A DNA stretch of 64,000 nt from Lachnospiraceae bacterium UBA3316 (GCA_002361955.1 DESK01000056.1:27731-91730); one strand, 5' to 3'. Positions 7,465 through 16,732 are shown, numbered from the stretch's first letter. Notes: a model not told the origin generated them from the letters alone. Made by a program: numbers and translations.

Positions 7465-7618
7465 TTACCAACATATAGTTAACATGCAACTGCGAAGTCT
7501 TTGGCAGCCGCTGCTATGCAAAAAAGTATAAAATGCACAGGGTGAAACGCTACAGAAGGAGTGAGAGGGTCGAAAGATAGAGAATGTGGAGATCAAAAAA
7601 GGAAAGGCGAGGTGTAAG

Positions 7619-8977
7619 ATGATGAAACAGAAAGAATACATGGAGCAGATATCTGCTCTGGCCAAAAGCTGTGTGGAAAATGGAAAGATTGATTTGGAAC
7701 TGTACCAAAAGTATGACGTGCAGAGGGGGCTTCGTGATAAAAACGGAAACGGAGTTCTTGCCGGCCTGACGAAGGTATCTAAGATCGAGGCGTTTCAGGT
7801 GGTGGATGGAAAAAAGACGCCCTGTGACGGACGATTGTTTTACCGGGGATACAATATCAGAGAATTGATCCGCGGTGAGGTGCAGGGACACCGCTACGGC
7901 TTCGAGGAGGTGGCATATCTGCTTTTGTTCAGCAAGCTGCCGACAGAAGAGGAGCTGGAAAACTTCCGCAGGGCGCTGGCGTTTTGCAGAAAGCTGCCGA
8001 CGAACTTTACCAGGGACGTCATCATGAAAGCACCCAGCCGTGATATTATGAATTCTCTGTCAAAGTGTATCCTGACACTGGCTTCTTATGACCTCCACGC
8101 GTCGGATATCTCTGTGGAAAACGTGCTCCGTCAGTGCATGATGCTGATCAGCACCATGCCGATGATGGCTGTTTACAGCTACCATGCGTACAATCACTAT
8201 GAGAGGGACGGAAGTATGTATATCCACCGGCCGGATCCGAAGCTTTCCACAGCGGAGAATTTCCTGCGGATGCTCCGCCCGGATATGGAATACACCTCCC
8301 TGGAGGCCCATGTGCTGGATATGGCCCTGATTCTTCATATGGAGCATGGCGGCGGAAACAATTCTACCTTTACCACCCATGTGGTTACTTCCTCCGGAAC
8401 GGATACTTACGCGACGATCGCGTCGGCTCTGTCTTCCCTTAAGGGACCGAAGCACGGCGGCGCGAACATCAAAGTGGTGGAGATGATCAAGGATCTGAAG
8501 AAAAAGGTGAAGGATGTCACGGATGAGGCCCAGGTGGAGGAGTATCTGAGAAAGCTTCTTCATAAAGAGGCATTCGACAGGAAGGGACTCATCTACGGGA
8601 TGGGACATGCTATTTATTCTACTTCCGATCCGAGAGCCGAGGTATTTAAGTCCTTTGTACAGCAGCTGTCAGAGGAAAAGCACAGGGAAAAGGATTTTGC
8701 GCTGTATTCGATGATCGAGAGGCTGGGGCCGAAGGTCATTATGGAAGAGAGGAAGATCTACAAGGGCGTCAGCGCGAATGTGGACTTCTACAGCGGTTTT
8801 GTGTATAGTATGCTGGATATTCCGGAGGAATTGTTCACACCGATGTTTGCGATCGCGAGAATTGTGGGATGGAGTGCTCACAGAATCGAGGAATTGATCA
8901 ACGTGGACAAGATCATCCGTCCGGCTTATATGAGCGTCATGGATGAGAGGGAATACGTAGGCTTGGAGGACAGATAA
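7619..8977 (+). CDS. gltA: Citrate synthase
   Basis: Citrate synthase joins acetyl-CoA and oxaloacetate to form citrate and CoA. The 452-residue protein carries the three catalytic residues in their usual context: His in MEHGGGN (about residue 242), His in GPKHGGAN (about 279) and Asp in NVDFYSG (about 389); GMGHAIY is also present. The length is typical of the longer clostridial form. Starts at 7619 and 7622 are both possible; GAGGTG at 7609-7614 serves them. No aconitase or isocitrate dehydrogenase lies next to it in this window, so a biosynthetic role (glutamate) is assumed. A 2-methylcitrate synthase activity cannot be excluded. Confidence 0.93.
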   Translation: MMKQKEYMEQISALAKSCVENGKIDLELYQKYDVQRGLRDKNGNGVLAGLTKVSKIEAFQVVDGKKTPCDGRLFYRGYNIRELIRGEVQGHRYGFEEVAYLLLFSKLPTEEELENFRRALAFCRKLPTNFTRDVIMKAPSRDIMNSLSKCILTLASYDLHASDISVENVLRQCMMLISTMPMMAVYSYHAYNHYERDGSMYIHRPDPKLSTAENFLRMLRPDMEYTSLEAHVLDMALILHMEHGGGNNSTFTTHVVTSSGTDTYATIASALSSLKGPKHGGANIKVVEMIKDLKKKVKDVTDEAQVEEYLRKLLHKEAFDRKGLIYGMGHAIYSTSDPRAEVFKSFVQQLSEEKHREKDFALYSMIERLGPKVIMEERKIYKGVSANVDFYSGFVYSMLDIPEELFTPMFAIARIVGWSAHRIEELINVDKIIRPAYMSVMDEREYVGLEDR

Positions 8978-8983
8978 AAGAGC

Positions 8984-9018
8984 AGGCTGCCGCAAAGAGA
9001 AATCTTTGTGGGCAGCCT
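8984..9018 (+). terminator. Terminator after citrate synthase
   Basis: AGGCTGCC at 8984-8991 pairs with 9011-9018, and an inner CAAAG/CTTTG pairing (8993-8997 with 9004-9008) extends the stem. A T-rich TTGTGTTT follows. Confidence 0.8.
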
Positions 9019-9139
9019 TTGTGTTTAGCGGCCAGGGGAGAAATGGATATCGGACGCAGATACATATTTCCATCAAAGTAGGATGGTACGATACAGAAAA
9101 TTAATAAATATGTAACAAAAAAGTAATAAGGAGGTAATC

Positions 9140-11335
9140 ATGGACAAAAGAAAAGGATTATGCAGGGGAGTGGCATTTGCCTTTGCGCTGATGCTTGCTC
9201 TGTCATCGGCGGCATCTCATACAACCGTGGCGGCAGAACCGGTCCTGGGGGAAGTGGAGAGTGAGTCTGAGAGCGGGTTTCAGGCGGAAAGTGAATCTGA
9301 GAGCGAAAGCGAATCCCAGACGGGAAGTGAGTCTGAGAGCGAGAGCGAGTCCCAGACGGAAAGCGAGTCCGAGAGTGAGAGCGAATCCCAGACGGAAAGC
9401 GAGTCTGAGTCTGAGAGTGAGTCCCAGACGGAAAGCGAGTCTGAGAGCGAAAGCGAATTCCAGCCAGAGGAAGAGTTTATCTCGATTACGAAGGCGGAGG
9501 AGCTGGCGGCTATCGCGGAAAAGGCAGACGGAAAGTTTATTCTTATGAACGATATTGACCTTTCCCAGACGGCATGGACCAGCATTGCGACGTTCTCCGG
9601 CGAGCTGAACGGAAACGGGCACGCGGTCAAGGGGCTGAAAGCGCCGCTTTTCGCCGCGCTGACGGCAGGGAGCATCTGGGATCTGACGCTGAGTGACGTG
9701 GATATCCAGGCGTCGGGCAGCACAGGAGCCCTGGCACAGACTCTGACGGCAGGAAAAGGAGAAACCTGCAGCATCAAAAATGTAAAGGTCACAGGTCAGG
9801 TGACAGGTGCGCAGAGCACCGGCGGGCTCTTCGGTACTGTGAATGTGGCTGACGGCCGGGCGGAAATCGCGGGCTGTGTCAATATGGCCAATGTCAGCGG
9901 TACTACGGAAGTGGGCGGTATTGCAGGAAAGCTGGTTTGCGCAGGCGGCGAGGAGGGGCTGGCTGCGGTTACAGGAACGGCCAACGCAGGGATCGTGAAG
10001 GGAACCGGCAAGGCAGGCGGCCTTTTCGGCAGTCTTTCCCTGGAGGACAGCTCCGTGGGCCTGGACGCCCGCGTGTCGGTGACGGAGAGCTACAATGTGG
10101 GGGCTGTGGACTGCGCGAATACGTACACAGGCGGTATCGCGGGCTTTCTCCAGGTTTCCGGAATCGGGGCGGCGGAAGGCGCGGTAAAACTTGAGAATTG
10201 CTACAATCTGGGAACGATGAGCGACGGCGGAAATATTGCCGGGGGAGCAGGCATGGCGTCGGGCAGCATCGCGATCAGTAAGTGTGTGGGCGTTCAGGTA
10301 TATAACAGCAGGACATACGGCATCATCGGAACATCGGCAAACCTTGCCGGAGGCACAGAGGGAAATTGTATCCTGTCTGACTGCTATTACTTCAGCGCCA
10401 ACGGCGCGTACGCCTATATGACGGGAAGCAGGGTTTCCGGCACGGCGGTGGCTTTGGACGAGACTCAGATTAAGACGGCCGCAAGCTACGCAAATTTTGA
10501 TTTTACGAATGTATGGGCAGTGGAGGCCAATGTAAACGGCGGCTATCCCCATCTGAAGCATGTGGCTGTCATGGAAGCCTCCTACACGGCACCGGCAGCT
10601 GGGACAACCCTTACGGACAGCGGTTCGGCGGCGATCTACGAGGTGGTAAAACCGGGGTGTGAGGTCAGTTATGAGGGGACGACGAATCCCTCTGCAAAGA
10701 CTGTGACGATTCCCTCTGAGGTGAGCATCGGCGGCTATACATACAGGGTGACAGAGATCGGAATCAAGGCGTTTTATAATAATAAAACCGTCACGGCGGT
10801 GACAGTTCCCGCTACGGTGAAAACCATACGAAAGGGCGCCTTCTATGGCTGCTCCTCCCTGAAAAAGGTGGGCGGAACGGCAGGCGTAGAGAGGATTCTC
10901 GTAAATGCCTTCCGGGGATGTACCTCCCTGACTACGGTGGGCGGAACCCCCAACCGTGTGACCCTAAGGTCGGTAACGTCTCTGGGGGCAAGGGCCTTTA
11001 TGAACTGTACGGCGATCCGAAGAGTGTACATTTCTTCCACCGGGCTTACTAGTATCGGGATGGGAGCTTTTCGGAACTGCAAATCCATGACAAGGATCAC
11101 GACTTTTTCTACGGAGATTTCAAAGATCGGCCAGTATGCTTTTTACAAGGATGTGAACCTGAAGATGGTGATTTTGCGGACGGAAAAGCTGGCCGGCAGC
11201 CATGTGGGGTATAAGGCCTTTACGGCGACTTACCCGCGGGCAAGATTTAAGGTGCCTGCGTCGAAAAAGGAGGAGTATAAAGCGATTTTCAAGAGCAAAG
11301 GGGCTGGAGAAAAGATTATTGTAAATGCGGTATAG
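9140..11335 (+). CDS. Secreted surface protein with Ser-Glu repeats and BspA-type leucine-rich repeats
   Basis: The 731-residue protein begins with a signal peptide (residues 1-32, ending near VAA). Residues 40-109 are a highly acidic Ser-Glu stalk made of 12-residue units. From about 112 comes a Gly/Ala-rich, beta-helix-like region with GLUG-type pieces such as GLFGTV and GGIAGKL, to about 470. The C-terminal 200 residues are LRR_5 (BspA-like) repeats with recurring KAFYNNKTVT, GAFYGCSSLKKV and GAFRNCKSMT segments. No LPXTG motif or binding repeat is present, so the way it is held at the surface is unclear. Such proteins usually mediate adhesion; that is inference. The ATG follows AAGGAGGTAATC, and the gene is monocistronic between two terminators. 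Confidence 0.85.
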   Translation: MDKRKGLCRGVAFAFALMLALSSAASHTTVAAEPVLGEVESESESGFQAESESESESESQTGSESESESESQTESESESESESQTESESESESESQTESESESESEFQPEEEFISITKAEELAAIAEKADGKFILMNDIDLSQTAWTSIATFSGELNGNGHAVKGLKAPLFAALTAGSIWDLTLSDVDIQASGSTGALAQTLTAGKGETCSIKNVKVTGQVTGAQSTGGLFGTVNVADGRAEIAGCVNMANVSGTTEVGGIAGKLVCAGGEEGLAAVTGTANAGIVKGTGKAGGLFGSLSLEDSSVGLDARVSVTESYNVGAVDCANTYTGGIAGFLQVSGIGAAEGAVKLENCYNLGTMSDGGNIAGGAGMASGSIAISKCVGVQVYNSRTYGIIGTSANLAGGTEGNCILSDCYYFSANGAYAYMTGSRVSGTAVALDETQIKTAASYANFDFTNVWAVEANVNGGYPHLKHVAVMEASYTAPAAGTTLTDSGSAAIYEVVKPGCEVSYEGTTNPSAKTVTIPSEVSIGGYTYRVTEIGIKAFYNNKTVTAVTVPATVKTIRKGAFYGCSSLKKVGGTAGVERILVNAFRGCTSLTTVGGTPNRVTLRSVTSLGARAFMNCTAIRRVYISSTGLTSIGMGAFRNCKSMTRITTFSTEISKIGQYAFYKDVNLKMVILRTEKLAGSHVGYKAFTATYPRARFKVPASKKEEYKAIFKSKGAGEKIIVNAV
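9287..9466 (+). repeat. 36-base coding repeat for the Ser-Glu stalk
   Basis: Five consecutive 36-base units encode ESESESESESQT with small variations (a Gly in unit two, EFQP at the end of unit five). Synonymous changes (AGC, AGT, TCT, TCC) are scattered through the copies, so the array is not freshly amplified, but the number of units may vary between strains. Confidence 0.9.
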
Positions 11336-11350
11336 AGATAGATGAAGGAG

Positions 11351-11404
11351 GGCAGGCGTCCCGGATGACAGCAAAATAAGGCTGTCAGGGACGCCTGCCT
11401 TTTT
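11351..11404 (+). terminator. Strong terminator after the surface protein gene
   Basis: A 12-base-pair outer stem (11351-11362 with 11388-11399) and a seven-base-pair inner stem (11366-11372 with 11381-11387) are followed by TTTTT. It isolates the surface protein gene from the marR operon. Confidence 0.92.
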
Positions 11405-11447
11405 GGCGTATCAGGCAGGGAGGGGGAACAGGTGCAAACAATTAATT

Positions 11448-11471
11448 ATTTAACGAATATTTTGGTTAAAT
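11448..11471. promoter_or_regulatory. Inverted repeat upstream of marR, candidate operator
   Basis: ATTTAAC (11448-11454) and GTTAAAT (11465-11471) form perfect seven-base arms with a ten-base spacer. MarR proteins bind such AT-rich dyads and often repress their own operon. The site lies about 100 bases before the marR start; no clear sigma-A promoter could be assigned nearby. Confidence 0.45.
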
Positions 11472-11568
11472 CTTTCTAAAATAAGTATAAAAAGTGAAAA
11501 ACAGAGTTGCTATTTTGGATACATTGTCCTATTCTATATTAGCTGATTAACTGGTTGGAGGTGAGACG

Positions 11569-12024
11569 ATGGATAAGGCAAGAATGGAAGAGGAAGATGC
11601 GAGCAGCCTGCATATGCTGTTTTTGCAGGCCTCTCATATTTATTTTTCCAACAGCTACGAGCAACTGGCTGCCAAGGGGCTTCATCCGGGGCAGTATCCC
11701 ATGCTGCGCCTGCTTTCTCAGAAGGGGGGCTTAAGCCAACGGGAGATCGCGGGGGAGCTCCACGTAAAGCCGCCCAGTGTGGCCGTATCGATCCGGCGGA
11801 TGGAAAACGCGGGGCTGGTGGTGCGCGCAGGGGACGCGAAGGATCAAAGAGTCACCAGGATTTCCTTAAGTCCCAAAGGCTATGAGGCGCTGGCTGACAT
11901 TGAGGAGATACTTGAGAGAAACCAGCAGCAGATGTTCCGGGGATTTACGGACAGTGAGGAGTGTCTGATGCGGCGGTTTTTATTGCAGATCATAGAAAAT
12001 ATGGAGGGTAAGAAAAGATGCTGA
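11569..12024 (+). CDS. MarR-family transcriptional regulator
   Basis: The 151-residue protein has the winged-helix layout of MarR regulators. The recognition-helix region is GGLSQREIAGELHVKPPSVAVSIRRMENAGLV, and the wing contains the conserved DxR (AKDQRVTRISLSPKG). Flanking helices at both ends would form the dimer interface. It overlaps the first ABC exporter gene by seven bases, so it very probably controls the exporter and itself in response to a small, possibly toxic, ligand. The ATG at 11569 follows TTGGAGGTGAG. Confidence 0.9.
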   Translation: MDKARMEEEDASSLHMLFLQASHIYFSNSYEQLAAKGLHPGQYPMLRLLSQKGGLSQREIAGELHVKPPSVAVSIRRMENAGLVVRAGDAKDQRVTRISLSPKGYEALADIEEILERNQQQMFRGFTDSEECLMRRFLLQIIENMEGKKRC

Positions 12025-14183
12025 AAATGTTTCGCTATGTGAGGGACAGGTGGTATTACCTGATACTCATCCTGGGGCTCCTGTTTTTGCAGGCATACTG
12101 CGACTTGTCCCTGCCGGATTACACATCGAAGATTGTGAATGTGGGTATCCAGCAGAGGGGAATCGAGGACGGTGTGCCGGAGCAGATACGGCGGGAGTCG
12201 ATGGAAAAGCTGTTCCTCTTTATGGATGAAGATACCCGAAAGGAAGTGGAAGACTGCTACGTCCTGGAGGGGAATGTTTATAAGCTGGAAAAGACAGACA
12301 AGGAGCAGCGGGAAGAGCTGGCGTCTGCTTTTGGGGCTCCCATGCTGGCCGTAGCAGGCCTTTCGGGAGACAGTGAAGAAGCCCGGGCAATGACGGAAAA
12401 GATGGGAATTCCCGCGGGAACGGATGTGTTCCAGGTGCTTTCCCAGATGCCGGAGGCCCAGAGGCTGGAAATGTTCGCAGGGCAGATGGATGAATTGAAG
12501 GAAATGCCGGAATCCATCGTCAGCCAGTCAGCCGTAGCCTACCTCCAGCAGGAATATGAGGCGATGGGAATGGATCTGGACAGGATGCAGACGGAGTATC
12601 TCGTGCGCTCCGGCCTGCGGATGCTGGGCATGGCCTTTCTCATTATGGCGGCCGCCGTGGCCGTGACCTTCCTGTCCAGCCGGGTAGCGGCCTACATGGG
12701 AAGAAATTTAAGAAATCAGGTGTACCGGAAGGTGATCTCCTTTTCGGGGGAGGAGCTGAATAAGTTTTCCACCGCTTCCCTGATCACGAGAAGCACCAAC
12801 GATATCCAGCAGGTACAGATGCTGGCCACCATGATTTTCAGAATCGTGCTTTACGCCCCTATTTTGGGAGTGGGAGGCGTGATCAAGGTGTTTCAGACAG
12901 ACGCGTCGATGACCTGGATCCTGGCGTTGGCGGTGGTGCTGATCCTGCTGGTCGTCTTCGCCCTGTTCCGGGTAGCGATGCCCAAGTTCACGCTGCTGCA
13001 GAAGCTGATTGATAAGCTGAATCTGGTGACCAGGGAGACGCTGACAGGTATTATGGTTATCCGCGCCTTCAGTACACAGCGCCATGAGGAGGAGCGTTTT
13101 GAGGAAGCCAACAGCAACCTGACAAAAACGAACCTGTTCGTTAACCGGGTTATGACGTTTATGATGCCGACGATGATGCTGATCATGAACGGAATCACCG
13201 TGCTGATCATGTACAGCGGCTCGTATGCCGTGGACGCAGGCAGGATGCAGGTGGGAAATATGATGGCCTTTATCCAGTACGCCATGCAGATCATCATGTC
13301 CTTCCTGATGATCACGATGATGTCGATCATGATTCCCAGAGCCAGCGTGTCCGCCAAACGTATCAATGAAGTGCTGGAGACAGAGGTTTCAATCCACAGC
13401 CCCCGGGAAGCGGAGAAGGCCGGAGAAGGAGAAAAGGGCCTGGTGGAGTTTGACCACGTAAGCTTTGCCTATCCGGGAGCGGAGGAGAAGGTCTTGAGCG
13501 ATGTTTCGTTTAAGGCGGAAAAAGGGCAGACCGTAGCCTTCATAGGAAGTACGGGAAGCGGCAAGAGCACCCTGGTCAATCTGATTCCCCGTCTCTTTGA
13601 CGTGACGGAGGGATGCGTTCGGGTAGATGGCGTGGATGTGCGCCAGATGGATCTGAAGGATCTGCGGGAAAAGATCGGTTTCGTGCCCCAGAAGGGCGTG
13701 CTGTTCTCAGGAACCATCGACTCCAACATCCGCTACGGAAGAGAGGACGCTACGGAGGAAGAGGTGCAGCAGGCAGCCCGGATTGCCCAGGCATGGGACT
13801 TTATCGAGGAGAAGCCGGAAGGCACGGCTTCGCCCATTGCCCAGGGAGGCACCAATGTGTCCGGCGGGCAGAAGCAGAGGCTTTCCATCGCCAGGGCTGT
13901 GGCGAAGAAGCCGGAGATCTATGTATTTGACGACAGCTTTTCCGCTTTGGATTACAGGACGGATGTAGCGCTGCGTCGTGCGTTGAAGAGCGCGACGGGG
14001 GACGCGACTACGTTGATCGTAGCCCAGAGAATCAGCACCATCCTGCATGCGGATCAGATCCTTGTGCTGGATGAGGGGCGTATCGCAGGGAAGGGAACCC
14101 ATAAGGAGCTTCTGAAGACCTGCGATGTTTACAGGCAGATCGCCATGTCCCAGCTTTCGGAGGAGGAATTAGCCAATGAGTGA
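12018..14183 (+). CDS. ABC exporter half-transporter with a degenerate ATP site
   Basis: This 721-residue protein combines a six-helix membrane domain and an ATP-binding domain, and is one half of a heterodimeric multidrug-type exporter. Walker A is GSTGSGKST (Lys516), the signature NVSGGQKQRL, and Walker B ends VFDDSFSALD: Asp639 replaces the catalytic Glu, the mark of the degenerate site in TM287/288-like pairs. An unusual insertion of about 165 residues, rich in Glu and Met, separates helix 1 (about 13-30) from helix 2 (about 200-222) and would lie outside the cell. The gene overlaps marR at its 5' end and the next exporter gene by eight bases at its 3' end. The substrate is unknown. Confidence 0.93.
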   Translation: MLKMFRYVRDRWYYLILILGLLFLQAYCDLSLPDYTSKIVNVGIQQRGIEDGVPEQIRRESMEKLFLFMDEDTRKEVEDCYVLEGNVYKLEKTDKEQREELASAFGAPMLAVAGLSGDSEEARAMTEKMGIPAGTDVFQVLSQMPEAQRLEMFAGQMDELKEMPESIVSQSAVAYLQQEYEAMGMDLDRMQTEYLVRSGLRMLGMAFLIMAAAVAVTFLSSRVAAYMGRNLRNQVYRKVISFSGEELNKFSTASLITRSTNDIQQVQMLATMIFRIVLYAPILGVGGVIKVFQTDASMTWILALAVVLILLVVFALFRVAMPKFTLLQKLIDKLNLVTRETLTGIMVIRAFSTQRHEEERFEEANSNLTKTNLFVNRVMTFMMPTMMLIMNGITVLIMYSGSYAVDAGRMQVGNMMAFIQYAMQIIMSFLMITMMSIMIPRASVSAKRINEVLETEVSIHSPREAEKAGEGEKGLVEFDHVSFAYPGAEEKVLSDVSFKAEKGQTVAFIGSTGSGKSTLVNLIPRLFDVTEGCVRVDGVDVRQMDLKDLREKIGFVPQKGVLFSGTIDSNIRYGREDATEEEVQQAARIAQAWDFIEEKPEGTASPIAQGGTNVSGGQKQRLSIARAVAKKPEIYVFDDSFSALDYRTDVALRRALKSATGDATTLIVAQRISTILHADQILVLDEGRIAGKGTHKELLKTCDVYRQIAMSQLSEEELANE

Positions 14184-16026
14184 TAGAGTTAGCAGAAAAG
14201 CAGGCGGGCATATGGGACACGGCCCCATGGGGCGGGGCTATATGTCCGGCGAGAAGGCAAAGGATTTTAAGGGAACGATGCAAAAGCTGTTCCACTATAT
14301 GGGCAGATACAAAAAGAGGATTTTCGGCGTGATGCTCTTTGCCGTGTGCGGTACGGTCTTCAATATCGTGGGCCCGAAAATACTGGGGCGGGCGACGACC
14401 GAGCTTTTTACCGGCCTGGTGGCGAAGATCAACGGTACAGGAGGCATTGATTTTTCCAGGATCGGGCAGATCCTTCTGATTACCCTGGGCCTGTACGGCG
14501 TCAGTGCCCTGTGTACCTTTATTCAGGGATTTATCATGACAGGGATATCCAATGACGTGACCTACAGCCTGCGCCGGGACATCTCGGAGAAGATTCACAG
14601 GATTCCCCTGAATTACTATGAGAGCAGAACCCACGGAGAAGTCCTCTCCCGTGTCACGAACGATGTGGATACCCTGCAGCAGGGGTTAAACCAGAGCCTG
14701 ACACAGCTCATCACGTCCACGACCACCCTGGTAGGTGTGCTGGTGATGATGCTGTCGATCAATCTGTGGATGACGCTGGCCGCGTTGCTGATCCTGCCGG
14801 TGTCTATGGGGATCATCGGTACCGTCATGAAGCACTCCCAAAAGTACTTCAAGGCCCAGCAGAGGTATCTGGGCGAGGTGAACGGGCAGGTGGAAGAGGT
14901 TTACAGCGGCCACAACGTGGTGAAGCTCTTTAATAAAGAGGAGGCTGTGGTAAATGTCTTTGAGAAGACGAACCAGAAGCTCTATGAGTCCGGCTGGAAG
15001 TCCCAGTTTTTCTCCGGTATTATGATGCCGATCATGCAGTTTATCGGAAATATCGGCTATGTGATGGTGGCTATCCTGGGAGGCTTCCTGGCGATTAAGG
15101 GGGCGATTGAGGTGGGAGAAATCCAGTCCTTTTTCCAGTATATCAGGAATTTTACGCAGCCCATCCAGCAGATCGCCCAGGTGACCAATATGCTTCAGTC
15201 CACGGCGGCGGCCTCGGAGCGTGTGTTCGAATTCCTGGGCGAGGAAGAGGAAGATCAGACGGCGGAGGAACCGGCGGACATCTCCCGGGTAGAGGGAAAT
15301 GTGTCCTTTGACCATGTGGCCTTTGGATATGACCCTAAAAAGCTGATCATCCACGACTTCTCGGCGGAGGTGCGCCAGGGGCAGACGGTGGCCATCGTAG
15401 GGCCCACCGGAGCGGGAAAGACCACCATGGTGAAGCTCTTAATGCGCTTTTACGATGTGAATAAGGGGCAGATCCGTATAGACGGCCACGATATCAGGAA
15501 TTTTAACAGGAATGAGCTTAGGGAGGCTTTCGGTATGGTGCTTCAGGATACCTGGCTGTTTCACGGTACGATCATGGAGAATATCCGTTACGGCAGGCTG
15601 GACGCCACGGATGAGGAGGTCATCGCAGCGGCTAAGGCGGCTCACGCCCACCGCTTTATCATGGCCCAGCCCGGAGGCTACCAGATGGTGCTGAATGAGG
15701 AGACAAACAATATTTCCCAGGGACAGAAGCAGCTTCTGACCATTGCCAGGGCGATTCTGGCGGACAATAAGCTGCTGATCCTGGATGAAGCCACCTCTTC
15801 GGTAGATACGAGAACGGAGATCAGGATCCAGAAAGCCATGAACAACCTGATGAAGGGCAGAACGAGCTTTGTCATTGCCCACAGGCTGTCCACGATCAAG
15901 GACGCGGATTTGATCCTGGTGATGAAGGACGGAGACATCATTGAGCAGGGAACCCATGAGGAGCTGTTGAAAAAGAAGGGCTTTTATGAAAACCTGTACA
16001 ACAGCCAGTTCGAAAAAGCAGTATAA
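14176..16026 (+). CDS. ABC exporter half-transporter, catalytic partner
   Basis: This is the second half of the heterodimeric exporter, 616 residues. Walker A is GPTGAGKTT (Lys415), the signature NISQGQKQLL and Walker B LLILDEATSSVD with the catalytic Glu538 present, so this subunit supplies the canonical catalytic residue. The N-terminus has a Gly/His/Met-rich cytoplasmic stretch (GGHMGHGPMGRGYM) before the first helix, which could bind a metal, although that is speculation. The ATG overlaps the preceding gene by eight bases. The substrate is probably a drug, peptide or lipid-like compound sensed by the adjacent MarR protein. Confidence 0.93.
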   Translation: MSDRVSRKAGGHMGHGPMGRGYMSGEKAKDFKGTMQKLFHYMGRYKKRIFGVMLFAVCGTVFNIVGPKILGRATTELFTGLVAKINGTGGIDFSRIGQILLITLGLYGVSALCTFIQGFIMTGISNDVTYSLRRDISEKIHRIPLNYYESRTHGEVLSRVTNDVDTLQQGLNQSLTQLITSTTTLVGVLVMMLSINLWMTLAALLILPVSMGIIGTVMKHSQKYFKAQQRYLGEVNGQVEEVYSGHNVVKLFNKEEAVVNVFEKTNQKLYESGWKSQFFSGIMMPIMQFIGNIGYVMVAILGGFLAIKGAIEVGEIQSFFQYIRNFTQPIQQIAQVTNMLQSTAAASERVFEFLGEEEEDQTAEEPADISRVEGNVSFDHVAFGYDPKKLIIHDFSAEVRQGQTVAIVGPTGAGKTTMVKLLMRFYDVNKGQIRIDGHDIRNFNRNELREAFGMVLQDTWLFHGTIMENIRYGRLDATDEEVIAAAKAAHAHRFIMAQPGGYQMVLNEETNNISQGQKQLLTIARAILADNKLLILDEATSSVDTRTEIRIQKAMNNLMKGRTSFVIAHRLSTIKDADLILVMKDGDIIEQGTHEELLKKKGFYENLYNSQFEKAV

Positions 16027-16043
16027 GAAGCGGAGGCAGTAAA

Positions 16044-16652
16044 ATGAAATATAAGATCATTGCGATAGAGAGAGAGTATGCCAGCGGCGGAAGCGAGATC
16101 GGAAAGCGCTTAGCGGAGCGCCTTGGGATTCCCTGCTATGGGCAGGAGATTCTGCAGGAGGTGGCAAGGCTCCGGGGAACTACCCCGGAGCAGATCGCCC
16201 ATATGGAGGAGTCCTCCACCACCAGCTTTCTTTATACCATCGCCCAGGCTGCCCGGATGGCGGCGGGAAACGACAGCGGGTTAAGCCAGGAAAGCAAGCT
16301 GTACCTGGAGGAGGCAAAGGTGATCCATGAGATGGCGGAAAAAGGCGGCTGTATCTTTGTGGGACGGTGCGCAGGCCGGGTCCTTCAGGACAGGAAGGAT
16401 GTGCTGAAGGTCTATATCTATGCCGACAGGGCGTTCCGGCTGCAGAGGGCCGTGGAGGTTTATCACGATCCGGCGGAGGCAGCGGAGCAGATCCTGCGCC
16501 GCTGCGATAAGCGGCGGAACGGATTTTATACAGCAAACACGGGACAAAGATGGGATGACAAGGAGGGATACCATCTGATGCTTGACAGCGGAAAGCTCGG
16601 AATCGAGACCTGTGTGGATATCATCAGCGGGGCTGTAAGTAAAAGGGATTGA
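16044..16652 (+). CDS. Cytidylate-kinase-like family protein
   Basis: The 202-residue protein opens with IIAIEREYASGGSEIGKRLAERLGIPCYG. This is the P-loop region of the cytidylate-kinase-like family, in which an SGG(S)xIG motif stands in for a normal Walker A. It later has GGCIFVGRCAGRVL and a helical lid with several Arg. True cytidylate kinases are about 220 residues and have GxGKS, so the substrate here is uncertain. It follows the ABC exporter by 17 bases and probably shares its transcript, although a functional link is not evident. Confidence 0.8.
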   Translation: MKYKIIAIEREYASGGSEIGKRLAERLGIPCYGQEILQEVARLRGTTPEQIAHMEESSTTSFLYTIAQAARMAAGNDSGLSQESKLYLEEAKVIHEMAEKGGCIFVGRCAGRVLQDRKDVLKVYIYADRAFRLQRAVEVYHDPAEAAEQILRRCDKRRNGFYTANTGQRWDDKEGYHLMLDSGKLGIETCVDIISGAVSKRD

Positions 16653-16678
16653 CAAGAAAGAAGGGAATATGCTAATAT
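16649..16678 (+). promoter_or_regulatory. Promoter of the TrpB gene
   Basis: TTGACA (16649-16654), 18 bases, then TAATAT (16673-16678) preceded by TGC, which makes an extended -10 element. It overlaps the stop codon of the preceding gene and would start transcription about 50 bases before ATG 16733. No T-box or attenuator fits in this short leader. Confidence 0.75.
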
Positions 16679-16732
16679 TTTCACAAAATTGCATCTGCCA
16701 TCCTGGTTATAGCAGAGTGAAGGAGAAAGACT

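Noticed and set aside
9287..9466. Regular 36-base repeats considered as a CRISPR array
   Set aside because: The units are directly adjacent without unique spacers, and translate in frame to Ser-Glu repeats.
9203..10561. Long open frame of about 450 codons on the minus strand within the surface protein gene
   Set aside because: It is the antisense shadow of a repetitive, GC-rich gene; the plus-strand product has a signal peptide and clear domains, while the antisense one has none.
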